Shown: piece by piece, positions 22,273 to 33,101 of the stretch
Layout of the letters: the number at the start of each line of letters is the position of its first letter
How positions within the stretch are numbered: position 1 is the first letter of the stretch
Origin: Nemertoderma westbladi
Lineage: Eukaryota > Xenacoelomorpha > Nemertodermatida > Nemertodermatidae
NCBI GenBank assembly: GCA_032718475.1
Contig: JAUCBJ010007101.1
Span: forward strand, 55,381-119,380
Direction of reading: 5' to 3'
DNA: 64,000 nt
Made by a program: the position numbers and the translations under genes
The notes under the pieces: model-generated
The model's database searches: none
The model's input: the letters and a program-made list of their open reading frames with translations, nothing else
What the model was told of the DNA's origin: nothing

Positions 22273-23562
22273 TTAGTCTTTCATGCGCGGACGGCGTTTA
22301 CGCAGTTTTTTAAAGCTAGCCAGAGTCTTTTTCTCTTTGGGGCGAGCCACTTTACAAGGAGGGCTATAACTCCTGGGTGAAGGGTGCAACATGATTGCAT
22401 CAGAGGGTATAGGATTATGGTCGGTGTATCCGCCAGTCGAAGTGCCGAGTTGATTGACATCAACGTCGGGGGAGAGGGGTCTAACGGCTTTGAGAGCTCG
22501 TTTCAAGACAGCCGCTCTTACGGGTCCTTTACGAGTGGTCTGAATGAGGGCCGTGGGTGGACCATAGGCAGTTAGAAACTTCCTTGGTTTAATGGTTCTT
22601 TCCAACTCGCGTTCGCGGGCTCGATACTCGTAAGGCCGTCGATATACTTCCTGTAACTCGATATGCGTGATTTCTGTTCGACAGAAGCGAATAGATAAGG
22701 ATGGAACGCATAAATTCCTTCGTAAGCGCGTCCAGGATAATAGCGATGGCGCGAATCACGATGTAAATCAGCGTTCGCTTCCCAAGCTCTAATGTAACGT
22801 AGTGTGATCATTTCATCTACGCTTTCCAAATCGCGATTAAAAGGGCAATCGAAACTGGCGTGTCCCTTTAGTGGACAGTGGTGACATTGAGTCATAAATT
22901 GGGGGCAAACCGCAAAAATATGCAAATTATTAAATCTGCAATACGCTCAATAAATTTCCATCGCCGGTTGTTCGTGGAAATAGGAACAGCGGACGTTTGT
23001 GTCTATGGGCGTAACATGGTCTCTCGATGCGCATAACCGACAACGTTGCCGAGAAACATAGTTGGCCTGGCGATAATCGTACGCAGTGAGACACTGTGGA
23101 CCTTGATACCATTCTAGGATGTAATCGTTGTCGCTGTTCCGAGCGCGATAGGCTGAATCTCCTCAGATTCTAGGCATATTGGTTCGTCTTCCCAGTCTGT
23201 TACGAATATAATTTTCGTGATCTATTCTCGGTTTATCGTTACGACTCCGCTGGGTATGATATTTAAATAGAACCATTTTCCTTTAGGGTGTCTACATCGT
23301 CCGTATCATGTAAATCGATAGGATGGCCGGTAGTTAAGAAGTCCATATACGTACCATTACGATGCGTATAGCGAGCGGTTAATTTTCGATAGTCCAATTC
23401 ACGCGTAAGTTGCTCTTGGGACATCGGCGGTTCGATATAACGACCATCGTCCTCCGTAATAGTCGGATCGGCTTCACCGCGTATCAAGCTATCCACAAAC
23501 GCTTGTAAAGGTAGAGTATATCGCTCTCTAATACCAAGGTCATCTTCTATTAATTCCATCAT
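22273..23562 (-). pseudogene. Extra frame of copy 2 (env position), unknown family, with CCHC zinc knuckle
   Basis: The family is not recognised. The frame starts MMELIEDDLGIRERY and is 430 codons long if read through its breaks. These are a frameshift near 23275, a TGA at 23163-23165 shared with copy 3, a second TAA-type stop near 22950, and a frameshift near 22640. A Cys/His-rich middle part includes RCRLC, a YCAYC-like pair (damaged here) and a perfect C-x2-C-x4-H-x4-C knuckle (22845-22886, CHHCPLKGHASFDC). The C-terminus is proline- and serine-rich and ends in a basic tail (KKLRKRRP). No signal peptide or membrane helix is visible, which argues against a classical envelope protein. A 159-bp in-frame segment present in copy 3 is missing here. 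A nucleic-acid-binding role is only an inference from the knuckle and the basic tail. Confidence 0.6.
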
Positions 23563-23565
23563 ATC

Positions 23566-25188
23566 TGCTATCTGAGTTTATTAATATTAGTATGAGTCAA
23601 TATTTAGGCAAGCGGGCGTCGCTGCCTACTAGTCTTTGACCCCGGACAGTGGCTTTCTCAGCGCCGATGTACCGTTGTCGCGGTGTTTGCGCCAACATGT
23701 AGCAACAGCACGACAACGATAATCGACACAAGTCCCACCACTGTCCGTCCCAAAGGCTTGAATCCACTTGAGGTTATCTCGGTAGAGTTAGGCTACTTTA
23801 CAATTGCGATTAGCTACTGTAAACACACTTTAGTAGTATCATTCACCTATAAACGCACAAATTCCATACAATCATTACTTACTGCACACATGCAAGCCAT
23901 TTGGTCCGTTAGTCATTGTCTTCCAGAATGTCACGTTATTACTATGTATCCTTGGATACTAATAGTGCGCTATGTATTCTCTTATGCTACGCAATGGGTT
24001 AAACTTTTTATTGTTCCTTTAACTTGCTTCTAATTCTAGCGTGGGTGTTGCCATGGTGACATTAAGGAAAACTAGCGGTAGAATTAGGTCAATTCTCATG
24101 TATACAGATCTGGGATGTTATTTAATAGTAATTCTTTAATTGTCAATCTTCTCTTTATGCCTGATTTTATAAATTTTATCGGCTATTGACTATATGTTGG
24201 AGATTCTCACACTCTAGTACACTCAATATGAATCTCCGCTCCCATGATCTATTAATTACTGGAATTTTGGGAATGTTATAAATTGTACAAAATGACAATT
24301 TATGAAATTCATTTGAATATGAATTTAAATTTATTCCCGTGAATTTTATTATTTGATATTAAATTGACATAAATTTTATTCCAGAGCATATCTGGGGACT
24401 TAGGATCCTTAATTCTATAAAATAGTCCTTCTAAGAATATCGGTAAATACTGCGATATCTTAATTGACTAGAAATTTTAAAGGATCGGGATTTTACAGAT
24501 TTTAACAAAATATTAAATTAATATTTAGGATGGGCACCGATTTATTCCAGAACTTGTCTGGGGACGTTAACCACTGATTCTAGAATTTGTCTTTCAAGTA
24601 TATCGGTGGGTGCCACGATATCTTAATCGACTAGAATTACAGATGGTCAAAAAGTTTAACAGATTTATTTGCGATTTACGCTACTGTTAGAGGGACATCA
24701 CGCTACTATATGTATTATTTGTTATAAGGTAGAAGAGCAATATCGCACGAAGCAATGTCAGTGTGAAGAGGCAAGTCGTTTCCAAGGTCTACCCAGAGCT
24801 TGGTTTAGCCGAGACACGAGGATCTGAACTTTGCATTCCTAATACTCTGCCTACCAATAATACTTAAATATAGTAGGAGCTTTATTGTACTTTAATAAGT
24901 ACGGACATTTCATCTTACTGTAGTCACGTATTTATAATATGATACGGACAGTAAGGAAAGAGAAAAAATAATTATTTCTCGCCGTCGCACTAAATATATA
25001 TTATAAATAATTACGTACGTAATAAACACTAATATATTGCACTAATCTACTAAATAATCCCTAAAATAACATTCTACCAAATAAAATTAAAGAAAACGAT
25101 TATAATAATATTACATAATAATACATACATAAATATAAAATAAAAACAAATATAAAATGATATAGTCACACACCCACTCCATATGTTA
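23566..25188 (-). other. 3' internal non-coding region of copy 2
   Basis: It matches 52478-54107 of copy 3 along its length. It contains the conserved TCGTGTCTCGGCT-type block (on the minus strand near 24790-24830) and the tandem repeats with GATATCG and CCAGAACTTGTCTGG-like sequence (about 24370-24670). The small frame at 23683-24033 is in this non-coding part and has no family features. Confidence 0.65.
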
Positions 25189-28100
25189 TTACGTTATGGA
25201 GTCCCTAGATATTTGTCGGATTAGGGAAGTGGTCGTAGGAAGAGTATCTTGCCTTCCATAGTTTCCGGACAGTTTTTGGTCTCTTTCCAGTAAACATAAA
25301 CGACCAGCTGGGTGATTGGGTTGTCGTGTTACTTTCTCCGCTCCCTTGGCCTGTCTACTCTCCGCCGTGGTAAGATGAGGAGGCCATTCATCTTCTTCTT
25401 TACTTAGGGAGTCGGGTCCACCTAACCAGCCGGGAGTATCTATCCGTTCTTGAGGAGTCGCTCCTCTGGAAGCGGTGTCGGCTAGATTAATCATCTCGGG
25501 GCGATGTCTCCATTGATCTTCATTGGAGTTAATATCGTCATTATCTGAGGAGTATGGTGTTCCCTCAGTTGGATCGTCCACATCACTGCTCTCCACTTCC
25601 CCCTTTACTTGGTATACCTGTTGTTGAGGTAATCTCTCTTTGAGAGTTCTACGGGAAGGGCCAGTGAAGTACCAACCTACTCTAGTTCTTACCGCATAAG
25701 TTTGTAATGGCTGCGGTTGAGCAGGCCGTTTCTCCAATGTCTCGAGCGCCTCATGCGCGTTTTGGCCGATGAGGATTTGCACTCCAGGATAATCGGTTTG
25801 GAATCGAGGTATCTCAAGATGTTGGATGCACTCGTCCTCGTCCCAGTTATAAGGTTCTGCTTGAGTAGTAGCAAAGTTCTTTATGGCCACCATTTTTACT
25901 GACCTTATACCTTGTGTTCCTAACTTATCCTGGGGGGTGGACAACACACCTACATAGTAATCTGCCGTTAGGGTAGATTTCCAAACCTGCATAATTCCTG
26001 ACATATTCAATTTAGTCCGGAACTTGGGTTGTCCAGCAAAGATATCTTCGGCTAGTTCTTGATTGATGAATGTTCCTGTGCTGCCGGAGTCAAGGAGGGC
26101 GTTCACTATGTAGCTTTTGTTAAGACCGTGAACTCTTACTTGAACTACAGGAAATTCTCTGATTCCTACGTTGGAAGCTGGAACTTTCCAAGATGGTTGT
26201 TTGGCGAAAGTAGTTGGGGGAAACTCATCGTTGATGTCCTTTTCGTAAGTAAGTGCTCGATACACTGCGGTATTTATTAGATAACAGGATTCGTTGGCAT
26301 CGGAGAATTCGTCCGTATAGAATCCTTCCCACTCAGAACTTTGGTCAGTGTCGTTCACATCACTGAATTGGACATGTGATTTGGGCTCACTTACCTGACT
26401 CGGGCTGTTTCGTTCGAATTCCGTGTGCAACAAGCTATGATGTTTCGCGCCGCACTTAGCACACCTTGCGTCAGAGTAACAGGTTCGCCGCTGGTGTCCG
26501 CGTCTGAGACAGTTATAACATAACCGCTTATCCCACAGGACTCCACGTCTATCTGCCAGGGATTTCTTTAGGAATTCTGCACACGCACTCAAACGGTGGG
26601 GCCCGTTGCACAGCGCACATTTTGGTTTGATGTTACTCACCTTAACTTGGTTAACGTTCTGCACTCTCGTTCTTTCTTCGGGCTTTCTTCCGCGGATTCT
26701 CTTAGGAGACGTAGGAGGAGTTGTTGTTACCTGTTCTCTCCTGTCACTGGTTCGAGACTTGTATTTACTTACGTCTTTATAGGTCTTGTTGTCATAGTAA
26801 GATTTTGCTGTGTCTTTCCCGCTGTCCTCTTCTTGAGAAGCTTGGCTTTCGCCGTCGTCAGTATAACACACTGGTATTATCCTTCTCCTAGAATCGGGTT
26901 TCTCACTTACCTTATTTTCCGATGTTTTCTCTCTGGCCTGCCTTATGAGTTGTAATTTTACTTCACTATCTAAGAAAGACATGAGATCAGCCATGGTAGG
27001 ACTTCGTCGTTGTTGTTCATTCATGTACAACACTTTCTTGTCCCAGCGTGTACATACTCCACCCTTTGGTAAAGTAGAGACTACGGCTCCAATAACCATG
27101 GAACTCTGATATTCATGCGACTTACCTAACCAGTCCAGTTGTCTACAGATCTCTTGAATTTCATCGGAAAACTCTATAATCCCGCTACTAAGGAAGTGTC
27201 GGGGGGCTACTAATTTTGCATACAAATACTTAGCTATGTTATCCTTGTTACCATACCTGATGTTTAGTGTATCCCAAACTTGTCTTAATCCATCTGGATG
27301 TCCAATAAACTTTAACGCCATTAACTTGGGAGGTCCTTCCAAGCACTTGATGAGGAACCTAAGTTTCTCTCCGTTAGATAGCACAGAGTTCTGTATGCTG
27401 TCTTTGTAATATTCGTTGAAAGGTAACCATTTCATTTCGTCTCCATTGAATTTGACGATCTCTCCCACTTTGACCGCTTGGCGGGCTTCTGTTCTAGCCA
27501 TCTGACGCGTAAAGCTTTCTTGGACCATCGTGTTATTTAATATCGAATTATCGGTATATAAATTTCTCGGATCATTATCAGGTCTATAGGGAATATCATT
27601 AATAACAGGTTTATAATCACCCTTAATAGGGTTTGCTATAGGAGTTTCAACTTCACTAGCAGTATAGATGCGTGTAGGCTCCACACCTTGCGCATGTAGT
27701 ACTTCAGACCTAACAGGTTGACACAATGTTACAGGAGGTATTGGTATGCCTTTTTGTATATTGACTAATTTGTCGCGTTCTAGCGCGATACTTTGCTGCA
27801 CTTCTTGCAACTCTGCTCTACCTTCCCTCACTGTTCCCTTAAGTTGGTGGACAGTCTCCTGCATCTGTCCCAGCAGGAGATTCATCCCCCGCCGTCCCTC
27901 TTCCACCCACTCAACCGCCGAAGCGGGAGTCGCCAACATAGTAGCGGGCTGACGCGGGACGACGGGAGACAAATTATTGATTTCTCTCTCTGCTATCTGG
28001 ACAGGGGTATTTGCATGGACTGTTCCACCGGGTACAGGCAGTGTAGTGCTATGTAAAGGGAATTTAGAGTTAAGCTCTGGAAGTGTAGGGGTCTCTAGCA

Positions 28101-29349
28101 CAGGAGTGACTTTGGGAACTACAGGCCTAATTATTTCAGGTTCATCGACTATAGTAGGGAGTCTTTTGACCTGGATAAATTGTTCTATGGGTTCTGCACT
28201 ACCTAAATCTGTGCTAGTTAGCTGTCTTTTAACAGCTGGGGGCAAATCAGGCAGTTTATGACGGTGAGATGTTTTTCTACGCCTGCTTAGACGAGATCTA
28301 TTTCCTCCGCCTTCAGGATCGGTGGTCTCGCCTTCCTCCGATGATGTGTATCCTTGGCGCTTGGGAGTAGCTTTTCTCATCATCTGCATTTGATTAGCAG
28401 TAAACTGTTTATTTATACTGTCTTGTGTCTCTTGCAGATTTTCCAACTCCAGTTGGGTAGTCTGCTCAGCGGCTCTCCGTTCTGCTTCGGCCACTGCCCT
28501 TTCCGCCTTTGCTTCTGCCGCCGCTGCCTTTCTTTTTGCTTCTGCTTCTGCCGCTGCTGCCTTTCTTTCTGCTTCTACTTCTGCCATAGCTGCCGCCTTT
28601 TGTTCCTCTATCCTTCTTTTCTTTATTTGTTCTTCTCGGACTCTAATGAGGCGGAGTTTTTCATCACATTCAGCTTGGTTTGCAGCTAACATTTCGGCAT
28701 CGATTGCGTCCAACACAAGCTTGGTTCCTTCACTATTAGGGGAAAGTCCAGACAGCCGTCTCCTCAACTCTTCGTCTCCTAGGAATCGCTGATAGTCGGA
28801 CAAATAAATGTCGATAGCGTCTCTAGTTCGCGGCTTCTCTGCTGATGTTAATTCGCTTTCCACTTCGCTTTCCACCTCGCTTTCCACTTCGCTTTCCACC
28901 TCACTTTCCACTTCGCTTTCCACCTCACTTTCCACTTGAGAAGAAGTGGCGTCGATTGATTCCCCACAGGCTGGCCGCCCATCATAAACCGTATCCGCCA
29001 TCTTCGCTCCGCGTTCTGGCGTCCGCTCAACAGTATCCGAACTACTGGAGCTATCGGACCGCTGAGAACCAGGTTCTTGGCTAGGAGGTTGCTGCTGTTT
29101 TATAGCTTCTTCTTGATCCCGCTTGACTTGGGCCCGAGTGCCTATGGCAGACCAACGGCGCTTCACTAACTTCGCAAATTGCGAAATCTTTTCTACCAAC
29201 CTAGGTTCTGTCACAACCACTGCAGGGGTTGCCCTTCTTACAGTATGAGGGGTTTCAGACCTCGGTCTGGGATTCTCTACACTTTGATCTGAGAAACAGG
29301 CTGTTGTTTCTAGGAGACTATCTGACAGAGTTTGCCTTGTGTCAGCCAT
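25189..29349 (-). CDS. Gag-protease polyprotein of copy 2, 1386 codons, uninterrupted, RT/RNase H/integrase deleted
   Basis: Starts MADTRQTLSDSL at 29349. In order: an acidic N-terminus with seven VESE repeats (about residues 140-168), a Glu/Ala/Lys coiled coil (about 230-310), a proline-rich region, and a DUF1759-type Gag core from about residue 630 (KFNGDEMKWLPF). Zinc knuckles follow at about 905-965 (CALCNGPHRLSAC, CYNCLRRGHQRRTC, CAKCGAKHHSLLH). The aspartic protease has LLDSGSTGTFINQEL at about residue 1086 and GVQILIGQ further on. After the GWYFTGP motif an acidic linker joins directly to a piece of the RNase H tail (ADTASRGATPQE), and that piece joins the last 45 residues of the integrase C-terminus. 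Both deletions keep the frame, and copy 3 has the same two joins. The protein should form particles and process itself but cannot copy or integrate DNA. Confidence 0.9.
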   Translation of the reverse strand: MADTRQTLSDSLLETTACFSDQSVENPRPRSETPHTVRRATPAVVVTEPRLVEKISQFAKLVKRRWSAIGTRAQVKRDQEEAIKQQQPPSQEPGSQRSDSSSSSDTVERTPERGAKMADTVYDGRPACGESIDATSSQVESEVESEVESEVESEVESEVESEVESELTSAEKPRTRDAIDIYLSDYQRFLGDEELRRRLSGLSPNSEGTKLVLDAIDAEMLAANQAECDEKLRLIRVREEQIKKRRIEEQKAAAMAEVEAERKAAAAEAEAKRKAAAAEAKAERAVAEAERRAAEQTTQLELENLQETQDSINKQFTANQMQMMRKATPKRQGYTSSEEGETTDPEGGGNRSRLSRRRKTSHRHKLPDLPPAVKRQLTSTDLGSAEPIEQFIQVKRLPTIVDEPEIIRPVVPKVTPVLETPTLPELNSKFPLHSTTLPVPGGTVHANTPVQIAEREINNLSPVVPRQPATMLATPASAVEWVEEGRRGMNLLLGQMQETVHQLKGTVREGRAELQEVQQSIALERDKLVNIQKGIPIPPVTLCQPVRSEVLHAQGVEPTRIYTASEVETPIANPIKGDYKPVINDIPYRPDNDPRNLYTDNSILNNTMVQESFTRQMARTEARQAVKVGEIVKFNGDEMKWLPFNEYYKDSIQNSVLSNGEKLRFLIKCLEGPPKLMALKFIGHPDGLRQVWDTLNIRYGNKDNIAKYLYAKLVAPRHFLSSGIIEFSDEIQEICRQLDWLGKSHEYQSSMVIGAVVSTLPKGGVCTRWDKKVLYMNEQQRRSPTMADLMSFLDSEVKLQLIRQAREKTSENKVSEKPDSRRRIIPVCYTDDGESQASQEEDSGKDTAKSYYDNKTYKDVSKYKSRTSDRREQVTTTPPTSPKRIRGRKPEERTRVQNVNQVKVSNIKPKCALCNGPHRLSACAEFLKKSLADRRGVLWDKRLCYNCLRRGHQRRTCYSDARCAKCGAKHHSLLHTEFERNSPSQVSEPKSHVQFSDVNDTDQSSEWEGFYTDEFSDANESCYLINTAVYRALTYEKDINDEFPPTTFAKQPSWKVPASNVGIREFPVVQVRVHGLNKSYIVNALLDSGSTGTFINQELAEDIFAGQPKFRTKLNMSGIMQVWKSTLTADYYVGVLSTPQDKLGTQGIRSVKMVAIKNFATTQAEPYNWDEDECIQHLEIPRFQTDYPGVQILIGQNAHEALETLEKRPAQPQPLQTYAVRTRVGWYFTGPSRRTLKERLPQQQVYQVKGEVESSDVDDPTEGTPYSSDNDDINSNEDQWRHRPEMINLADTASRGATPQERIDTPGWLGGPDSLSKEEDEWPPHLTTAESRQAKGAEKVTRQPNHPAGRLCLLERDQKLSGNYGRQDTLPTTTSLIRQISRDSIT
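28849..28940 (-). repeat. 12/24-bp tandem repeat coding (VESE)7 in Gag of copy 2
   Basis: Seven repeats of TTTCCAC plus TTCGC or CTCGC/CTCAC (plus strand), alternating so that the true period is about 24 bp. Each codes Val-Glu-Ser-Glu on the minus strand. Copy 0 has two repeats at the same place. Copies 1 and 3 have one or none and carry a globular segment upstream that copies 0 and 2 lack. Confidence 0.85.
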
Positions 29350-31597
29350 GTTTGATTGTACAGTTGAATGCCTACTGCTATATTACAGTTAAAGCAAGTC
29401 TAGTAATTCAGTATCACTGTTAGCCTAGTAATTAATTACCGATACTGCTACTCAGTGTAGCGTGATATATATATAATATATTAGAATACCGGTATGCTTA
29501 TAATATATATATAAGTATTATTACAGACTAGATTTGTCACAGAGTACCGGTATATAATTTTAGCACAAATATATATAAATATATAATAAGCCTATCGTGA
29601 ATACCGGTATACAGCTTACACTGATAGTATATATAAGTATAATTATGGACTAGAATTAATTACAGAGTACCGGTATGATTTCAGCTCAAATTTATAGAAA
29701 TAAATATAATAAGCCTATGGTAAATACTGGTATGTCAATTATTTTAGAATAATTGAATTTCTGAATATTTTAGGGTTACTTGGTTACTTTAACTTACTTT
29801 ATTACCGTTATTTAAGCAGTAGTCCAACTGATATTGAGACCTAGTTGTTGTATGGCAGGCCTACTATTTATAAATCGTTTGAGTTGATTTATAATATTTA
29901 TATACCCGTTTAAAATGGGTTTTTGTCAATATTTGAAATAAATGTTATTATTTCTGGGGGAGTCACTACACAGAAGCTGAACGCCTCTCAGTGAAGTGCT
30001 ATTTATTTGACACTAAAACTGATAATTCTAATTTACCTAAGTTACTTAATACTACAAATTACTTACGATACGGGTGAGATTAATTCTCTAATTAAACACA
30101 ACAAAATATTACGTACGAAATTTTTAGGGTAATTTTACAGGAAGTCTACAAACCAGTCCAACAAAGGGTTAGATTTCTGGTTATTACAAAGGACAGGGTA
30201 CTACGGTATTTAAATAATAAGTAGTAGTAAATATATTGTACTGTCCAGATAGGAAAATACCACCGCCTGACGACCTATAACCGTATCGCTATAGGTACTA
30301 CGTTATGTATCACGGATTGTTCCTACCCAGAAGCTAATAGAGCTAACGAATGTGCCTATCAACCACTTTACAACACAAATATACTGCCTACACTAATTAC
30401 TTCGGAAAGCACTGTACTCTAAACCCTAAATTAGGTACAAGTACCGGTATAACAAATAATCAGTAGTTAAATATACTTGAACAGTTAAAAGAACCACGGC
30501 ATCTGCTGGAGTGACCGAAGCACCAAGTCGTCAGTCTTTACCTACGCCAAGCAGCCCTGATGTAGTACCGGAGTTAGTTTAACTATAACGGTATGTATAA
30601 CAAGCACAATTACTGTAGGAATAAACTTGGGGACATGAATGTTGCGAATAATCGCATAAACTCTGAATAATAAATATTACGCTACCCGTACAGAATACTC
30701 AAACAAAATACAAACCAAACGCTGGCAAACTACTATCAAGCCTAAACAAACTACAGTATGTGCAGATTCTGAAACTGTTAGTTAGTATGCGTGCTAACAC
30801 GGTAGTACGACTTACTCTTTAAGAGGGGATTGTCCTTACAGCATATGGCTGCCCCAACTTACTAACGGCACTTGATCAGACCAACTCTACACACGCAGCA
30901 ATCCCTTCAGACCTAAAAATAGCTAGACAACAATCCAGCCTACAAATATTTGAGTAATAACTATTACGGTACCTGAACAGACCACACAAACAAACACAGG
31001 CTAAAACACTGACAGACTACGATCAAGCCTAAATAAACTACAGTATATGCAGACTCTGAAACTGTTAGTTAGTATGCGTTCTAACACGGTAGTACGACTT
31101 ATTCTTTAAGAGGGGATTGACCTTCAGCATATGGCTGCCCCAACTTACTAACGGCACTTTATCAGACAAACTCTACACACGCCGTAATCTCTCCAAACTC
31201 AACAACAGTCAGACAGCAGCCCAGCCTACAATTATCTGAACAATCTGAGCAGGGTCACACGCCTTCTGCTCAATATTAGCCTACTAGTAAATAAAACTGA
31301 CAGAAATAGACCTAAGTAAAATCCCAATAAAAACCAGGCGTCCCCGATTTAATATCGAGACCTACCGGTATACAATAATCAAAATCGAATAATACTAAAT
31401 GTACTTGTACAGCAGTACCGGTACCGGTGATGACAGTTAGGCCTACTGACCTACAGAAGCACCGGTTCAGTTTTACCAGTCACTACGGTATTTTGCAACC
31501 TTATTGCCTACTGCAATAAGATTATAAACTGTTACTGTTCGACAGAACAGTATTAAACTGTATTTAATGCTTACACTGCAATACAAGTAACTGTTAC
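29350..31597 (-). other. Leader of copy 2
   Basis: Non-coding, about 2.2 kb. Repeated ATACCGGTAT palindromes lie upstream of Gag (29480-29735). Two copies of the roughly 290-bp block (around 30770-30860 and 31070-31170) and about one unit of the 38-bp ACCGGT minisatellite (31415-31470) are present. Directly after the LTR, on the minus strand, is the 11-base palindrome GTAACAGTTAC. No standard tRNA primer-binding site is obvious. Confidence 0.65.
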
Positions 31598-32831
31598 TGT
31601 TCGCGCTTTTGAAGACCTTTAGCAGTTTAACCTGCCAAAATTTATATGTCTTTTAGTTAATTAACACACCTTTAGCATACGACAATATTTTATGCTAATA
31701 AACAAAACATTAGCCGAAGCCAGCCCATGCGCGATCATTCACCCGATGGATCTACACCCGGGAGGCTGAATTCGGATGCTTAGATTTTATTATTGCAGTG
31801 TAAGGTTGCAGTGTAAACCTATTGTATTATTCGATAGATCACTAATAATTAATTTCTGACAGATATTATTAACTTTCGGGAAATATTAACAGTTCCTTTG
31901 GGACGTGGCGCTCTATCTATTTAAACAGAGCTAGGACTTATACTAAACGCAACGATAAGGCTTATGATTAAAGTATAAGTCGCATTCTTTAGGAAATGCT
32001 TTGTTACCAGTCACATCACACTCACAATCATGCACACTATTCTGCCGACCGTCAGTATATTTGATCACACATAAAGAGAGCAGCAATTGACTCACGTAGG
32101 GTCTGCTAAATAACATTGGATTCAATACACACCACATTAATATAAATCGCAATTGTTATGGATAGCCGGTCTCTCTAACCTGTAGTGTATCAAGAAAATT
32201 GGGAATTTGGGTGATTTATCCGTATTATCCAAAGAGCAATATTTCCATCAACAAATAGGTACAATTAATAACTGACGGTAAATAGCAGTACAAACAATAT
32301 GATTAGTGCAATTAAATTAAGTGAGGTAACACTGCCGCCGTTAACAGTTATACTTTCTATAATCTAAGCAGTTTACTAGAGTTCTTCCCAAAAAGCCGGT
32401 GTTTCTGGCTTAGACAGCAATAACAACAAAGTATCAAGTAAAAACAGTAAGACTGAACACTCTCCTTATGATCGACTAAAAGCTACACGTCGACAGGAAA
32501 AATCGCTCTGATTGGCTCAAGCCAAACAAAGAACCGTACATCCAATGGCTGTTTCCATGTCAGCATCCAGCTGTTAGATGTCGTAATATGAATCATCACG
32601 GCTAAGCTGTGAAAGGTAATTAATGCATTACAGGTTTTTTGCCTTACCATGTCCGCCAAAACACGTATATAGCAGAATTACTTTTATGTCCGTTAAAACA
32701 CCTGTAAAGGTACCTTGCGGGCGAGGGGAATATATATACAGTCAGAGAACCTTTTTTAGAGTATTCCAGCGCCTGGGGGAAACTGGATTGCGAAGCAAAG
32801 GGGCCAGTTATATCCCACAGAAGCTTTTACA
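31598..32831 (-). repeat. 5' LTR of copy 2
   Basis: 1234 bp, identical to the 3' LTR at 20961-22194 except one mismatch that I found by eye. On the plus strand it begins TGTTCGCGC and ends GCTTTTACA, followed by the duplication AGTGT. Confidence 0.92.
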
Positions 32832-32836
32832 AGTGT
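32832..32836. repeat. Target-site duplication (AGTGT) right of copy 2
   Basis: Matches 20956-20960. After it the sequence of copy 1 resumes with GTTTACAGTAGCGAGTCGC, matching copy 3 at about 53843. Confidence 0.9.
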
Positions 32837-33101
32837 GTTTACAGTAGCGAGTCGCAATTGTGAAAGTTACCCTACATCTGTATCAGGTGCCTCTGGTGTA
32901 TTCGAGCCCTTGGGACGGACAGTGGAGTGACTCGCGCTGGTTATTGTTGTCATTGTGTGGCTACCACGTTGGCGAGGGGCACAGCGACAGCAGTACATCA
33001 GCACTGAGGATCTCAGGGCTGTCCGGGGGCAAAGGAGGGGTGAAGGCAGCACTGCCCGCTAGCCTTATTAGCTATAATATCGATAAACTCATACAGCAGC
33101 T

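Larger units (their letters stand above)
20961..32831 (-). mobile_element. BEL/Pao-type LTR retrotransposon, copy 2: complete, young, lacks RT/RNase H/integrase
   Basis: 11,871 bp on the minus strand: 5' LTR (32831-31598), leader, Gag-protease (29349-25189), 3' non-coding region, extra frame (23562-22273), purine-rich stretch and 3' LTR (22194-20961). Both LTRs are 1234 bp and I found a single mismatch between them (21929 against 32566). It is flanked by AGTGT on both sides and lies inside copy 1. Because it has no polymerase or integrase of its own, it must have moved using enzymes supplied by another element (inference). Confidence 0.92.

Noticed and set aside
27746-28689. Plus-strand Cys/Phe- and Ser-rich frames opposite Gag (also near 1098-2618 and 48802-49917)
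   Set aside because: They are reverse-strand shadows of the Gag coiled-coil and proline-rich codons and recur in each copy only because Gag does.
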